Assembly (NCBI GenBank): GCA_003141855.1 | Contig: PLNS01000007.1 | Coordinates: forward strand, 133,648-183,018 | Direction of reading: 5' to 3' | Length of the DNA stretch: 49,371 nt | DNA from: Candidatus Bathyarchaeota archaeon | Lineage (GTDB): Archaea; Thermoproteota; Bathyarchaeia; Bathyarchaeales; Bathycorpusculaceae | In this document: positions 41,008 to 49,371 of the stretch, piece by piece | Layout of the letters: every line of letters begins with the position of its first letter | Position numbering within the stretch: the first letter of the stretch is position 1 | Made by a program: the position numbers and the translations under genes | The notes under the pieces: generated by a model | The model's input: only the letters and a program-made list of their open reading frames with translations | Databases searched by the model: none | What the model was told of the DNA's origin: nothing

Positions 41008-43386
41008 ATGCTCAAAGCAAACAGAACATACCTCTTACTGTTGTTAATTTTTACTTTCTCATTCATCTACCGCATGCTTCTGATGTTTTGGAACAATTAC
41101 CCACCTGGCGCCGACATCGGCCTTCACAACAGCGTAATTTACTCCATCACTGGGTCGGGAAACACGAATTTTATGCATAACTCCTACCAGATGGGCGGAG
41201 GCACATCACTGACTTTTCCAGGATACCACATTTTCGCTTCAGGCATAATGATGATGACTGGACTACCCGAGTACATGGCGCAAGCGGTCATTGTGGCTTT
41301 GTTCTCATCGCTAATCGTTTTATGCGCATTCTTAATAACCAAGAGTATATGGACGGCGTCAGCCGCTTTCATCGTTGCCTTCTTGGTGGCTATTTCACGC
41401 TTTGACATAGAAATGCTCCTGTGGGGCGGCTACCCAAACGTAATAACGTTACTATTGATTCCGTTAACGTTCTACTTGTTCCTGCAAAAAGACCGATTTT
41501 CGCTAACGCCTTTTCTGGTTTCGACCTCTATTTTAGCAGGCTCAATATTCCTAACACATTCATTGAGCGCCGCCATTTTCGTCGGCGTAACATTCATCAC
41601 CGCTCTTTTCGTGCTCATTGCTCCCAAAAAGTTCGGCACCTCAAGAAAAACTGTTCTCTATTGGCTACTGCCGATAGTTATTGGAGTCATCATTGTTTCG
41701 CCTTTCCTGATGAATGCTGTACCTACCTATTTGCACGATAGCTCCTCAGCTCCGAACGTTCAAGGGGTTAAAGACATTAATTCAGCAATACTTTCAACAA
41801 GAATACTTCCTTTAGAATTTGTTTTACCTCTCTTTGCCATAATTGCAGCGTTCGCTGTTTTCTCCAAAAAGTACAATGGACGATTTTTTAGTCTTCCAGC
41901 ACTCCTTCTATCCATGTGGCTCTTTGTTCCCTTATTTTTAACGCAGGGCTACCTATTTGGGTTCATCATCGATTACAACCGATTCCTATACTTCATTATT
42001 CTGCCCGTAATAATTTTCATTGCAGTCTTGATTGATCACGGTTCAGAGTTCTTCGCAAGAACAATTCAAACTTACCGTGTCTTGACAAGCCAAGTGCAGA
42101 AAGCAAAGAAAATCACGCACAAGAAAATCACATGGCTCTCAGCTCACTTAACGCATAAGACACTTTATGCAGGATTTATCCTGTTTTTCCTACTGTTTTC
42201 CTTTGTTTTTATCCCAGTTTTTATGACTCCCTTCCAAAATGTTGGTGAGACAATTCAAAGCTTCTACCAAGTTATGAATAACCCAGGCTGGGAGGCGATA
42301 CAATGGGCTAAGCAGAACACGCCGACTAACTCAGTGTTTGTTTCTGACGCACTCTACGGCTGGTGGTTCGGCGGGTTTGCGCAGCGGCCAACATTAAGTG
42401 CCGTTGACCCGCAGTATTTGACAAGTGCCCGAGAGTTAGCGCCTGCAAAGAACGCCAGTAACCTCCTTGACACCGATTACTTGATTGATAACGGTTTAAT
42501 TCAGGTTCGAGAAGATGGCGGCTACATCGCAAGGCATAATCCCGAAATAGTGGCTAAACTTAACTGGACATATTTCCCGTATACTTTTTTCAACTTTGCA
42601 AGCAACGAAACAGAAGTCAAATATACGGTAAATGGAAACGGGCAATCTGAGAAGTTAACTGCGAATTTAACTAAACTTGAAGTTAAAGAGATGTGGATGG
42701 AAAACGACAACCAACATGTCACAGTAACAGTAACAAGAGGAAACGAATACTTTGATTACACACAAAAAACCACGGTCTACAAAAATCAGCGTTTTGTCAA
42801 TTTAACAACAACCATAAACCGCACTGTTCCCGGCGTTACTTTTGATGACCTAAAAATAGATGTGCAAAGCAAGGGAAACCGAACTTTGTATAACGATGAT
42901 AGAACCGTTGGCATGTTCGATGAACCAGTGAAAGTTCTTGGTCAATTAATCTTCAATAAAAATCAACCTTTAATCACTATTGCAGATACAACTGTAGTTA
43001 CTAATGCAGGTAACGTCACTCAACGCAGGGTACATCTGGAATATAGCTTGGAAGGAAAACAGAGTGCGGAAATTCAGATTTCGGCAAGTGCATATTCAGT
43101 AAGTGATGACCTAAAAATTTACAATAACGAAACAAGAAAAAACGATTTTCTTAGCAACCAAATGACGCACAACTTGAATCCTAATCAAACCGCTGACTAC
43201 TCGGCAGACTGGATGCAGGTCTTCAATTACCGATTAGAAATACAAAGTTACAATGTCTCCTACATTGCTTGCAGGAATCTTGAAATGTACCCAAAGTTTT
43301 CGTCGGATCCCTCATTTAGCCTTGTATTTATTAACACAGAAGTTGCAATCTTTAAGGTAAATGGGAACCTCAATCAAGACGGGTGA
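41008..43386 (+). CDS. Large GT-C-like membrane protein
   Basis: This 792-aa protein has about 11 membrane helices in the first 400 residues and an extracytoplasmic beta-rich domain (about 420-790). Near the first loop it has YPPGADIGLHNSVIY, a D-x3-H pattern like that of GT-C glycosyltransferases that use lipid-linked sugars. The second half has many Asn, consistent with a surface domain. It could build or attach cell-surface glycans. Its stop codon overlaps the GTG of the next gene by 4 nt, and the two proteins are similar in layout. The exact family is uncertain. Confidence 0.7.
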   Translation: MLKANRTYLLLLLIFTFSFIYRMLLMFWNNYPPGADIGLHNSVIYSITGSGNTNFMHNSYQMGGGTSLTFPGYHIFASGIMMMTGLPEYMAQAVIVALFSSLIVLCAFLITKSIWTASAAFIVAFLVAISRFDIEMLLWGGYPNVITLLLIPLTFYLFLQKDRFSLTPFLVSTSILAGSIFLTHSLSAAIFVGVTFITALFVLIAPKKFGTSRKTVLYWLLPIVIGVIIVSPFLMNAVPTYLHDSSSAPNVQGVKDINSAILSTRILPLEFVLPLFAIIAAFAVFSKKYNGRFFSLPALLLSMWLFVPLFLTQGYLFGFIIDYNRFLYFIILPVIIFIAVLIDHGSEFFARTIQTYRVLTSQVQKAKKITHKKITWLSAHLTHKTLYAGFILFFLLFSFVFIPVFMTPFQNVGETIQSFYQVMNNPGWEAIQWAKQNTPTNSVFVSDALYGWWFGGFAQRPTLSAVDPQYLTSARELAPAKNASNLLDTDYLIDNGLIQVREDGGYIARHNPEIVAKLNWTYFPYTFFNFASNETEVKYTVNGNGQSEKLTANLTKLEVKEMWMENDNQHVTVTVTRGNEYFDYTQKTTVYKNQRFVNLTTTINRTVPGVTFDDLKIDVQSKGNRTLYNDDRTVGMFDEPVKVLGQLIFNKNQPLITIADTTVVTNAGNVTQRRVHLEYSLEGKQSAEIQISASAYSVSDDLKIYNNETRKNDFLSNQMTHNLNPNQTADYSADWMQVFNYRLEIQSYNVSYIACRNLEMYPKFSSDPSFSLVFINTEVAIFKVNGNLNQDG

Positions 43387-45707
43387 GCACCTTCGCCTCA
43401 ATAAGCGCTATGTCTAGAGAGAAAAAAATCGAATTTGCCTTCATAACTATTTTCTCCGTGCTTATCTTTGCCATTTTCTACACTCTCATTTCAATGAACG
43501 GCGTGGTTTTAGGAAATGACCCTGCGGTTCATTTGGAAAAAGCACAAATTTTTCTAAACACGGGTAAAATTCCTTTGGCGAACTTGGGTTGGACACCGCC
43601 TCTCTACGAGCTTGTGCTTGCAATGTTCATTTCTCTTACCGGCGCAACTGACATTGGGCAACTGATCTTTTTAGTTAAATTTTTAGCCGTATTAATTGAT
43701 TGGCTTCTGTTCCTCTCGGTGTATTTAATTGCCAGTAAATTTTTTAACAAAAGAACCGGCGCCGTTGCCGCTGTGTTGCTGTTGATGTGTTTTCCAATGT
43801 ACGAGGTTAACCAATTCGGCGGCTACACCACCGTTCTAGCTTTAGCGTTTATGCTCTTGGTGCTTCTTTATACGCCCTTAGCAATAGAGCGTTTTGGGTA
43901 CCTTGCGGTAACCTTTTTTGTGGCTTTCGGGGTTGTTTTGTCCCATCAGCTTGCCGCGTTCCTTGCAGTTTTCATAATGCCGCCCATACTGATTTTTATG
44001 TTGATAAAGTCGAAGGGTGCCTACCTTAAAGTCGTAATGGCGCTGATTTTAGGCGGAGGAATAGCGTTCTTCCTCTATTACTTCCAAGCCATGATTGGTT
44101 ACCTTGACCTTGTTATTGAATACGTGTTTTTCGCCGTAAAAACCTATGCGTATCAGATTCCATCTGCAAGCTTTAATGCTTTTATGACTAATTTTGGCTT
44201 CATATTCTTCTTTGCTCTAAGCGGCATCTTTGTTTCATACTATGTGTTAAAAAAGCAAAAGAAGCTGATTTTCTTTGTCACATTAATGCTTAGTTTCTTT
44301 GTTCCGCTTTTCTTCGCCGAATCGTACCTTATTGGTTTTTACATGCCCTTTAGCTGGTTTATCTACTACTTGACGCCTTTGATGGCAATTTTGGGAGCGG
44401 TTTCAATTGTCTTCTTGGCAGATAAGTCCTCATCTTTCTACATCAAAAACAAATCAATGTTTAGAAAAAATTGGCTAAAGATAGCCACTGCCGCCCTTAT
44501 CATACTGCTGTCTTTAGTGGTTGTTTACCGTTCCGACATAGTTTATGGGAAAATTGTTGAAGCCGGCGTTTACTATTCAACCACCGACATAAAAGCCTAC
44601 AATGCAGGCATCTGGTTAAGAGACAACTACCCAGAGAACGCCACGGTTGTTGTGAGTGAGACGCCTGGTTTTTGGTTCCAAGAGTTCTCCGGCAAATCCG
44701 TCATCGCCCAAACAGACCCTATCATACAACGGAATGAAATTGCCGAGTCCGTGTTGAGTTTGTCCTATGAGATGGAGCATCCTCAGACTTTGATGCGGGC
44801 GTACGAAGCGAAAGGCGACACATCCGACGAGAACTACGTTTCAATAAATGGAGTTTGGAATAGGGTTTCCTATAGCTCTGAAAGCGGGGACTTCCTGAAT
44901 TACACTCAAGATGGCACTGCTCATCAGCTTTGGCTCAACACTTTAAGCAAACAAATCGTGTTTGAAAACCAAAGTTCCCCCAAAAAAATTGGTTTCATCT
45001 ACTCTAACGAGAACATAACCTTAACCGAAACCATGCTTGTACAAAACGACACTTACCCAATAGATGTTTCCTGGTCAATAACGCCCTTAAAGGGCGACGT
45101 CAGCGACGTTACGCTTTACCTTACCACTTTCTTTGACCTCAAATGGAACTTCGATAAAGCCCAAATTCCTGGGCTGCTGGATTGGGTGAACCCTTGGGAT
45201 GCACCTGCACCCATACGAACCACGCATGAAACTGGTACGAATGCCTCGGATTGGGCAGTTGCAAGCTTTGCCAACGCTAATTTGAAGGACGGCTACTTGG
45301 GACTATACGATGATAGGGATGATGTGGCGTTTGCGTTCAACTTTACTGATTTGCCCGATTGGGGAAACATCGGCGCCTTAGCGAACCGGCAGATTGACGC
45401 TGTACGGTTCCAGTACCAGTTTGACAGCTTGAGTGTAAATGAGTTGGTGTCGCGTTCTTATCAGGTGTTGACTCTTGCGAAAAACAGTTACCCATCACTT
45501 CAGCCTTCAACGTTGGAGGGACTCTTTGACCTCAAAGTGCCACAGTTCACTGTTGCAACACGGGACTTTAGCGACTACATCAAGGAAAACGATATCGGCT
45601 TCATCGTTTACGACCGAAACCACCTAGACACCCAAATGATCCACAGCAAACTCTTACAACTTATCTACTCAAACGACCGATATGTAATCTTCAAAATCCT
45701 AAAATAA
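43383..45707 (+). CDS. Large GT-C-like membrane protein
   Basis: This 774-aa protein has the same layout as the gene before it: about 11 membrane helices, then an extracytoplasmic domain from about residue 400. The first loop has VLGNDPAVHLEKAQIF, again a D-x3-H pattern expected for GT-C enzymes. The GTG start overlaps the stop of the preceding gene by 4 nt, so the two are translated together and may work as a pair or heteromer. No lipid or sugar substrate can be read from sequence. The 301 nt that follow hold only repeat copies. Confidence 0.7.
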   Translation: MSTFASISAMSREKKIEFAFITIFSVLIFAIFYTLISMNGVVLGNDPAVHLEKAQIFLNTGKIPLANLGWTPPLYELVLAMFISLTGATDIGQLIFLVKFLAVLIDWLLFLSVYLIASKFFNKRTGAVAAVLLLMCFPMYEVNQFGGYTTVLALAFMLLVLLYTPLAIERFGYLAVTFFVAFGVVLSHQLAAFLAVFIMPPILIFMLIKSKGAYLKVVMALILGGGIAFFLYYFQAMIGYLDLVIEYVFFAVKTYAYQIPSASFNAFMTNFGFIFFFALSGIFVSYYVLKKQKKLIFFVTLMLSFFVPLFFAESYLIGFYMPFSWFIYYLTPLMAILGAVSIVFLADKSSSFYIKNKSMFRKNWLKIATAALIILLSLVVVYRSDIVYGKIVEAGVYYSTTDIKAYNAGIWLRDNYPENATVVVSETPGFWFQEFSGKSVIAQTDPIIQRNEIAESVLSLSYEMEHPQTLMRAYEAKGDTSDENYVSINGVWNRVSYSSESGDFLNYTQDGTAHQLWLNTLSKQIVFENQSSPKKIGFIYSNENITLTETMLVQNDTYPIDVSWSITPLKGDVSDVTLYLTTFFDLKWNFDKAQIPGLLDWVNPWDAPAPIRTTHETGTNASDWAVASFANANLKDGYLGLYDDRDDVAFAFNFTDLPDWGNIGALANRQIDAVRFQYQFDSLSVNELVSRSYQVLTLAKNSYPSLQPSTLEGLFDLKVPQFTVATRDFSDYIKENDIGFIVYDRNHLDTQMIHSKLLQLIYSNDRYVIFKILK

Positions 45708-45715
45708 CGCTAACG

Positions 45716-45775
45716 CGCAGATTTTCAACATGTTAATGGCTGCTGAAAACGCCATTACGGACCTACCCCCCTTAG
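45716..45775 (-). repeat. Dispersed element, box B copy R6
   Basis: On the minus strand it begins CTAAGGGGGGTAGGTCCGTA and continues TGGCGTTTTCAGCAG and ATGTTGAAAATC, matching R2b at 23551-23620 over about 55 nt. Confidence 0.7.
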
Positions 45776-45811
45776 GGATTCCTAGTATTTGTTTGCTTAA
45801 AGAACGTCAAT

Positions 45812-45870
45812 AGTGGCCTACCCCCTATAGGTTTCTGCAATGAACCTCTATTAGGCTCCAAATATGCCGT
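45812..45870 (-). repeat. Dispersed element, box A copy R7
   Basis: On the minus strand it begins CATATTTGGAGCCTAATAGA and ends CCTATAGGGGGTAGGCCACT. It matches R1, R2 and R3. It precedes R6 in the same order as R2 precedes R2b, so the whole unit is conserved. Confidence 0.75.
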
Positions 45871-46008
45871 AAACTGCCAAACGGGTAGCAAGCGAAAGAA
45901 TTTTTGGTGACTGCTTCTTGGCAGGGAGCACGAACGGTTTTCTTTGATAACACATTTAAGGCATCAACGCTAGACTCACAAGCGCAAAGTTGAGCGTGAA
46001 ACAGAGAT

Positions 46009-46884
46009 TTGAAGTTAACAAAGTCCATCCTGCTAATCGTTTGCGTGTCTGTTTTATTGTTGGGTGTGAAGCCGGCTTTAGGCTGGAGCAACAACGGCTA
46101 CTCAGACAACCCAGCGCAGCCAAAGTATGGCACGCACGACTGGATTGCACAGCATGCCCTAGATTATTTGCCAGCGCAGGAAAAACAGTTTATTACGGAT
46201 AATCTTGCAGCTTACCTTTACGGCACCGAACTGCCCGACAACAGCCAAGCACCCGACGGCATTGGAGACACTGGCAAACACCACATATACTTTTACGCCA
46301 ACGGCTCAATGCAGGATGGACCAGCCGCACAAAGAGCAAGCGAGGAATACCAGAAAGCGCTGACTTACCTCAAAAACAAAGACTACTCTGATGCGGCTAA
46401 AGAAGCAGGCATAATGAGCCACTACATTGATGATGTCGCTGTTTTTGGTCATGTGATGGGTGCCAAAACAGCTTGGGGAACTGAAGTTCACCATGGCGAT
46501 TACGAGACGCACGTTAACGATAAAACTCAAGCTTATGATTCAAGCTTCAACACTTACTTGCAATTTGACGGAAGCTTAACTACCACTTCTGCTTACGACG
46601 TGGCAAAAAACGTTGCCTACGATACGACTTTCGGCGGGAGTAGCGGTTTAACTTGCAGTTGGATGGATACCAACTATAACTGGAACAACTCGACCTTTGA
46701 AAACCGTGCAGGCGAATCTCTCAACTTTGCCGTGAACAAGGTAGCGGACGTTTTACATACCCTCTACTCTGAGAGCGCAGGTACGGTTCCTGAGTTCCCA
46801 ACAATGCAAATATTGACAGTTCTTATGTTAACGGTTATGGCAGTAGCTATCGTTTACAAGAAAACTTTACCTAAAACGAGTTAA
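46009..46884 (+). CDS. Secreted zinc-dependent phospholipase C-like protein
   Basis: This 291-aa protein has a signal peptide (about 6-25) followed by a mature N-terminal Trp (GWSNNGY), as in bacterial zinc phospholipase C, where the N-terminal Trp binds zinc. Further zinc-ligand candidates are His in GTHDWIAQHALDYL, SHYIDDVAVFGHVMG and EVHHGDYETH. The C-terminus has VPEFP, then a membrane helix and a basic KK end, like the PEF-type sorting signals of archaea. It should be anchored outside the cell. The TTG start has only weak upstream signals. The substrate, phospholipid or nucleic acid, is not certain. Confidence 0.75.
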   Translation: MKLTKSILLIVCVSVLLLGVKPALGWSNNGYSDNPAQPKYGTHDWIAQHALDYLPAQEKQFITDNLAAYLYGTELPDNSQAPDGIGDTGKHHIYFYANGSMQDGPAAQRASEEYQKALTYLKNKDYSDAAKEAGIMSHYIDDVAVFGHVMGAKTAWGTEVHHGDYETHVNDKTQAYDSSFNTYLQFDGSLTTTSAYDVAKNVAYDTTFGGSSGLTCSWMDTNYNWNNSTFENRAGESLNFAVNKVADVLHTLYSESAGTVPEFPTMQILTVLMLTVMAVAIVYKKTLPKTS

Positions 46885-46895
46885 GAACGGAAACT

Positions 46896-47138
46896 TTACG
46901 ATTGGACGTCGATGGATTTTCCCTTTACGCAATAGTACATTTGGTCGAGCGTATACTTCTTGAATACTGGACAATTCGGACATAAACAGCTAGCAACTTT
47001 AACTTTTTCTATGGCTTTTCCTCTTGCACAAAAAACATTGTTGCTCAGGTTTGATTTCTTGTATGTCGGGCAACCAGGACATAAACATAACTTAGCGTTT
47101 TCTTCGTTGTCTAGAACAGCATTACCCAAAACTTTCAC
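46896..47138 (-). CDS. Small protein with two tandem Cys-rich motifs (DUF2769-like)
   Basis: From a GTG at 47138 this is an 80-aa protein with two copies of a Cys motif: LCLCPGCPTYKKSN...FCARGKA and SCLCPNCPVFKKYT...YCVKGKS, each C-x-C-P-x-C-P with a further Cys 13 residues later. This resembles the DUF2769 family of small Cys-rich archaeal proteins, likely metal-binding. The longest frame starts at 47219, but a TATA box (ACATATAATTA, near 47175 on the minus strand) falls inside it, and a start at 47138 would be nearly leaderless. Function unknown. Confidence 0.6.
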   Translation of the reverse strand: MKVLGNAVLDNEENAKLCLCPGCPTYKKSNLSNNVFCARGKAIEKVKVASCLCPNCPVFKKYTLDQMYYCVKGKSIDVQS

Positions 47139-47268
47139 CAAAACAACAATCGGGTTAAGGCTAATAATTATATGTGACTGCATCCGACCAGCAACAGTGC
47201 GCAAAAAGATAAAAGACAAGTTTGCACCATACTATATTTGGGGTTAAATTATTTTTTCAGCGTTCATC

Positions 47269-47472
47269 ATGGTTCCTGTTCCAGCTTATTCTCAGTGTTT
47301 GACATGCCCAAAATGCAAATCGCAAGTGGCTTGGGTCTCTAACTACTGCAACTTCTGCGGTACACCCCTGAAAAACCCGATTGTGCTGAAAATTTGTCCA
47401 AGATGCAAAACCCGAATGCCCGTCGCAGCGAATTTTTGCCCAGAGTGCGGACAAAAACAAAAATTATATTGA
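47269..47472 (+). CDS. Double zinc-ribbon protein
   Basis: This 67-aa protein has two zinc-ribbon modules in a row: CLTCPKCKSQ...YCNFCG, then ICPRCKTRMP...FCPECG. Double zinc ribbons of this type are frequent in archaea, often with unknown partners. It starts at ATG with an AT-rich leader (GGGGTTAAATTATTTTTT) consistent with a promoter just upstream. It is divergent from the twin Cys-motif protein. The tRNA-Gly gene on the opposite strand ends just after its stop codon. Confidence 0.75.
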   Translation: MVPVPAYSQCLTCPKCKSQVAWVSNYCNFCGTPLKNPIVLKICPRCKTRMPVAANFCPECGQKQKLY

Positions 47473-47474
47473 GT

Positions 47475-47550
47475 TGGTGCGGTCACCGGGATTTGAACCC
47501 GAGTCGTCAGCTTGGGAAGCTGATGTCCTACCGAACTAGACTATGACCGC
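47475..47550 (-). tRNA. tRNA-Gly (CCC)
   Basis: On the minus strand a complete cloverleaf can be drawn: acceptor GCGGTCA with TGACCGC, D arm GTC...GAC, anticodon arm TCAGC-TTCCCAA-GCTGA with anticodon CCC, a four-base variable loop, and T arm TCGGG-TTCAAAT-CCCGG. The 3' end has an encoded discriminator A and CCA (47475-47478). No intron is seen. A TATA-like ATTATATTTA lies 41-50 nt upstream (47591-47600). Confidence 0.95.
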
Positions 47551-47707
47551 AAATGCCTTTCGCGATGTGGCTTGTTTTGTTAGGTTTTGGTAAATATAAT
47601 GGTTCTTCTAGGCTAATTAGAGTTGTTTCCTGCTTTTAACCGCTAAGTAAGCAAAATCGTTATCTTTAACTAAACAGAAAAGATTACCAATCAGGAGAAA
47701 ACAGCCT

Positions 47708-48790
47708 TTGCCTAAAAATTACACTTACGATGATGCAGGCGTAAACCGCCAACAACGCGCAGAATCCAAAAAAGAGCTAAAAACGCTGCAGGAAACCTAC
47801 AAGCACAGCAGCTACGGCGCAGTGATGCATCTGCCGTACGGAAACATCTTTCCCATCGGCGAAAACACTTTTTTGGACCTGGTCATCGAAGGTGTAGGCA
47901 CTAAAGTTCTCATAGCGCAGATAGCACAAAAATACGACACCATAGGCATAGACGCAGTCGCCATGGCAGTTAATGATGTAATTCGTTCAGGCGCCAAACC
48001 CCTTGCTATAGCCGATAACATTCATGCGCAAGCCAGCGACCCAACGCTGGTAAATGCGTGGCTAAAAGGCATCATTCAAGGCGCAAAGGAATCCGAATGC
48101 CCAGTCACGGGTGGCGAAACGGGCGACGTGGCAGAAATAATTAAGGGCTTAGCAGAAAACGCTGGTTTTGACATGGTCGTGGCTTCAGTGGGCAAAGTTG
48201 AGAGATCAGAAATCATAACGGGCGAAGACATAAAACCAGGCGACCCAATCATCGGTTTAGCCAGCAGCGGACTGCATAGCAACGGCATCACGCTGGCAAG
48301 AAAAATTCTCTTCAAGCAGTGGGGCGGAAAATACCAGCCAACCGACATCCCCGAAGGCTTGGACAGGGAAATAGCGCTTGAAGTTCTTGAACCCACCAAA
48401 ATCTACGTTAAGGCGCTTCTTAAACTGGCGCGTGAAGTAAAAGTCAAAGCAGCCGTGCACATAACAGGCGACGCCTACATGAAATTCAACAACCTAGCCA
48501 ATTATTCGCCGGGCATAGGCTTCCAGTTCAACAATTTTAAACCTCAACCGATCTTTGGTTTAATCCAGAGAACCGCGGCTGAACTAGGCTTCACTATATC
48601 GGATGAGGAGATGTTCAAAACCTTCAACATGGGTTGGGGTTTTGGCATAATCGTGGACAAAGCAGACGTCGACAAAGCCATGAATACGCTGGAGCAGGAC
48701 AACGTGAACCCAGAGAGAATAGGCAAAGTTACCAACAAAGAAAAAGTCGTAGAGATAGAATACCAACACAAACACATGATTTTAACGTAA
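47708..48790 (+). CDS. purM: Phosphoribosylformylglycinamidine cyclo-ligase (AIR synthetase)
   Basis: This 360-aa enzyme catalyses the fifth step of purine synthesis, ATP-dependent closure of FGAM to AIR. Motifs: DDAGVNRQQRAESKK at the N-terminus, EGVGTKVLIAQ, MAVNDVIRSGAKPLA, CPVTGGETGDV, GLASSGLHSNGITLAR and the C-terminal NMGWGFGIIV. It starts at a TTG with GGAG upstream. purS follows 58 nt later and then purL, so this is a purine synthesis cluster. The length is normal. Confidence 0.95.
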   Translation: MPKNYTYDDAGVNRQQRAESKKELKTLQETYKHSSYGAVMHLPYGNIFPIGENTFLDLVIEGVGTKVLIAQIAQKYDTIGIDAVAMAVNDVIRSGAKPLAIADNIHAQASDPTLVNAWLKGIIQGAKESECPVTGGETGDVAEIIKGLAENAGFDMVVASVGKVERSEIITGEDIKPGDPIIGLASSGLHSNGITLARKILFKQWGGKYQPTDIPEGLDREIALEVLEPTKIYVKALLKLAREVKVKAAVHITGDAYMKFNNLANYSPGIGFQFNNFKPQPIFGLIQRTAAELGFTISDEEMFKTFNMGWGFGIIVDKADVDKAMNTLEQDNVNPERIGKVTNKEKVVEIEYQHKHMILT

Positions 48791-48848
48791 AATTTTGCAC
48801 ATTTTATGACGAAAGCGTTTAAATCTTGATAGCTTAATTTAAGGGCTT

Positions 48849-49100
48849 ATGAAATACGCTGCAAAAATAGAGGTCAGCCTCAAACCCGGACACAGCAACC
48901 CGGAAGGCGAAACAACTGCACGTTTACTAATGGAACTCGGTTACAGTGTGCAAGCTGTGGATGTTAGCAAAGTCTACACCGTACACCTTGAAGCATCATC
49001 GCCCATTGAAGCTAAGGCGAAAGCGGAAGAAATGAGCAAACGCCTCCTCGCAAACCCAACCAAAGACAACTACACCATAAGCGTCGTTGAAGCGAAATGA
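48849..49100 (+). CDS. purS: FGAM synthase subunit PurS
   Basis: This 83-aa protein is PurS, a small dimeric subunit of the three-part FGAM synthase (PurS/PurQ/PurL). Features: KYAAKIEVSLKPGHSNPEGE at the N-terminus and LMELGYSVQAVDVSKVY. It is thought to channel ammonia between PurQ and PurL. Its stop overlaps the purL start by 4 nt (ATGA). purQ is not between purS and purL and is not in the window. Confidence 0.95.
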   Translation: MKYAAKIEVSLKPGHSNPEGETTARLLMELGYSVQAVDVSKVYTVHLEASSPIEAKAKAEEMSKRLLANPTKDNYTISVVEAK

Positions 49101-49371
49101 ACGCTAACCTCTACACACCGCGCAAAAACAGCGCAGTTTTTGAAGTAGCCATAGCAAAAGCCACCCAAGAACAACTATCGGAAATCAACAACGAACTAGC
49201 CTTGGGCTTGAGCGCTCAAGAACTATGCGACATTCAAACTTACTTTAAGAAAGAGAACCGAAACCCCACCGACGTGGAACTGCAAACGATTAGCCAAACA
49301 TGGTCCGAGCACTGCTACCACAAAACCTTCAAGGGCAAAATCCAAATCGACGGCAAAGAAATCGACAGCCT
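49097..49371 (+). CDS. purL: FGAM synthase subunit PurL, N-terminal part (cut by window end)
   Basis: The ATG at 49097 overlaps the purS stop by 4 nt. About 91 codons are visible and the frame stays open to the end of the window. The segment TISQTWSEHCYHKTFKGKI near residue 63 is the typical N-terminal signature of PurL, the ATP-dependent synthase subunit. The rest, including the AIRS-like domains, lies outside. A short N-terminal helix precedes the motif, as in small PurL forms. Confidence 0.93.
   Translation, partial: MNANLYTPRKNSAVFEVAIAKATQEQLSEINNELALGLSAQELCDIQTYFKKENRNPTDVELQTISQTWSEHCYHKTFKGKIQIDGKEIDS

Larger units (their letters stand above)
45708..46008. other. Intergenic region holding the second composite repeat
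   Basis: This 301-nt gap lies between the GT-C pair and the phospholipase-like gene. The first half is the minus-strand composite element (R6 plus R7). I see no coding frame of interest in the rest. Confidence 0.6.

Overview
The window looks like archaeal chromosome, most probably from a Candidatus Bathyarchaeia (TACK) lineage. Support: TATA boxes about 25 nt upstream of many genes, frequent TTG and GTG starts, a GPN-loop GTPase, a PurS/PurL arrangement, an MtrH-type methyltransferase paired with a corrinoid protein, many zinc-ribbon miniproteins, and a tRNA-Gly(CCC) with an encoded CCA. The class-level assignment is inference from gene content, not from a marker phylogeny.

Layout. 0.1-5.7 kb: a small protein, then three cobalamin-binding radical SAM (rSAM) enzymes around a DUF71-type ATP pyrophosphatase. 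5.7-9.5 kb: a secreted PQQ-type beta-propeller protein and an FkbM methyltransferase. 9.7-17.8 kb: four more rSAM enzymes (two SPASM type, one B12 type, one HemN-like), a small integral membrane protein, an RnfD-like protein fused to an RnfC-type 2[4Fe-4S] domain, and a membrane-anchored winged-helix regulator. 17.7-23.9 kb is an accessory island. It holds a vapBC pair nested between two copies of the 3' end of the preceding rSAM gene, a divergent pair of HEPN-motif proteins (one in the membrane) around overlapping palindromes, a second vapBC operon with a third gene, and several copies of a dispersed intergenic repeat. 23.9-32.9 kb is housekeeping-like: GPN GTPase, HTH protein, RidA, bacterial-type MetK, transglutaminase-like protein, CinA-like protein, HtpX with an EF-hand, AsnB-like synthetase and nitrilase. 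32.9-36.1 kb: two paralogous uncharacterised CxCPxC proteins flank a ferredoxin-CbiZ (cobinamide salvage) gene pair. 36.2-37.4 kb holds small genes, including a 39-aa Cys-rich protein and a 44-aa C2H2 zinc finger. 37.7-41 kb: a fifth B12-rSAM, a DUF1616-like membrane protein, MtrH and a corrinoid protein. 41-46.9 kb: two large GT-C-like membrane proteins and a zinc phospholipase C-like protein. 46.9 kb to the end: Cys-rich small proteins, tRNA-Gly and purM-purS-purL (purL is cut by the window end).

Theme. The window is dense in S-adenosylmethionine and cobalamin chemistry: eight rSAM enzymes (five with a cobalamin-binding domain), SAM synthetase, CbiZ for corrinoid salvage, and a corrinoid/MtrH methyl-transfer pair. 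The most unusual items are the HEPN/VapBC island, the dispersed GAGGGGTAGGTC element family (possibly a structured RNA or a non-autonomous mobile element), the RnfD-RnfC(FeS) fusion without other Rnf subunits, and the CbiZ neighbourhood with its uncharacterised paralogues.
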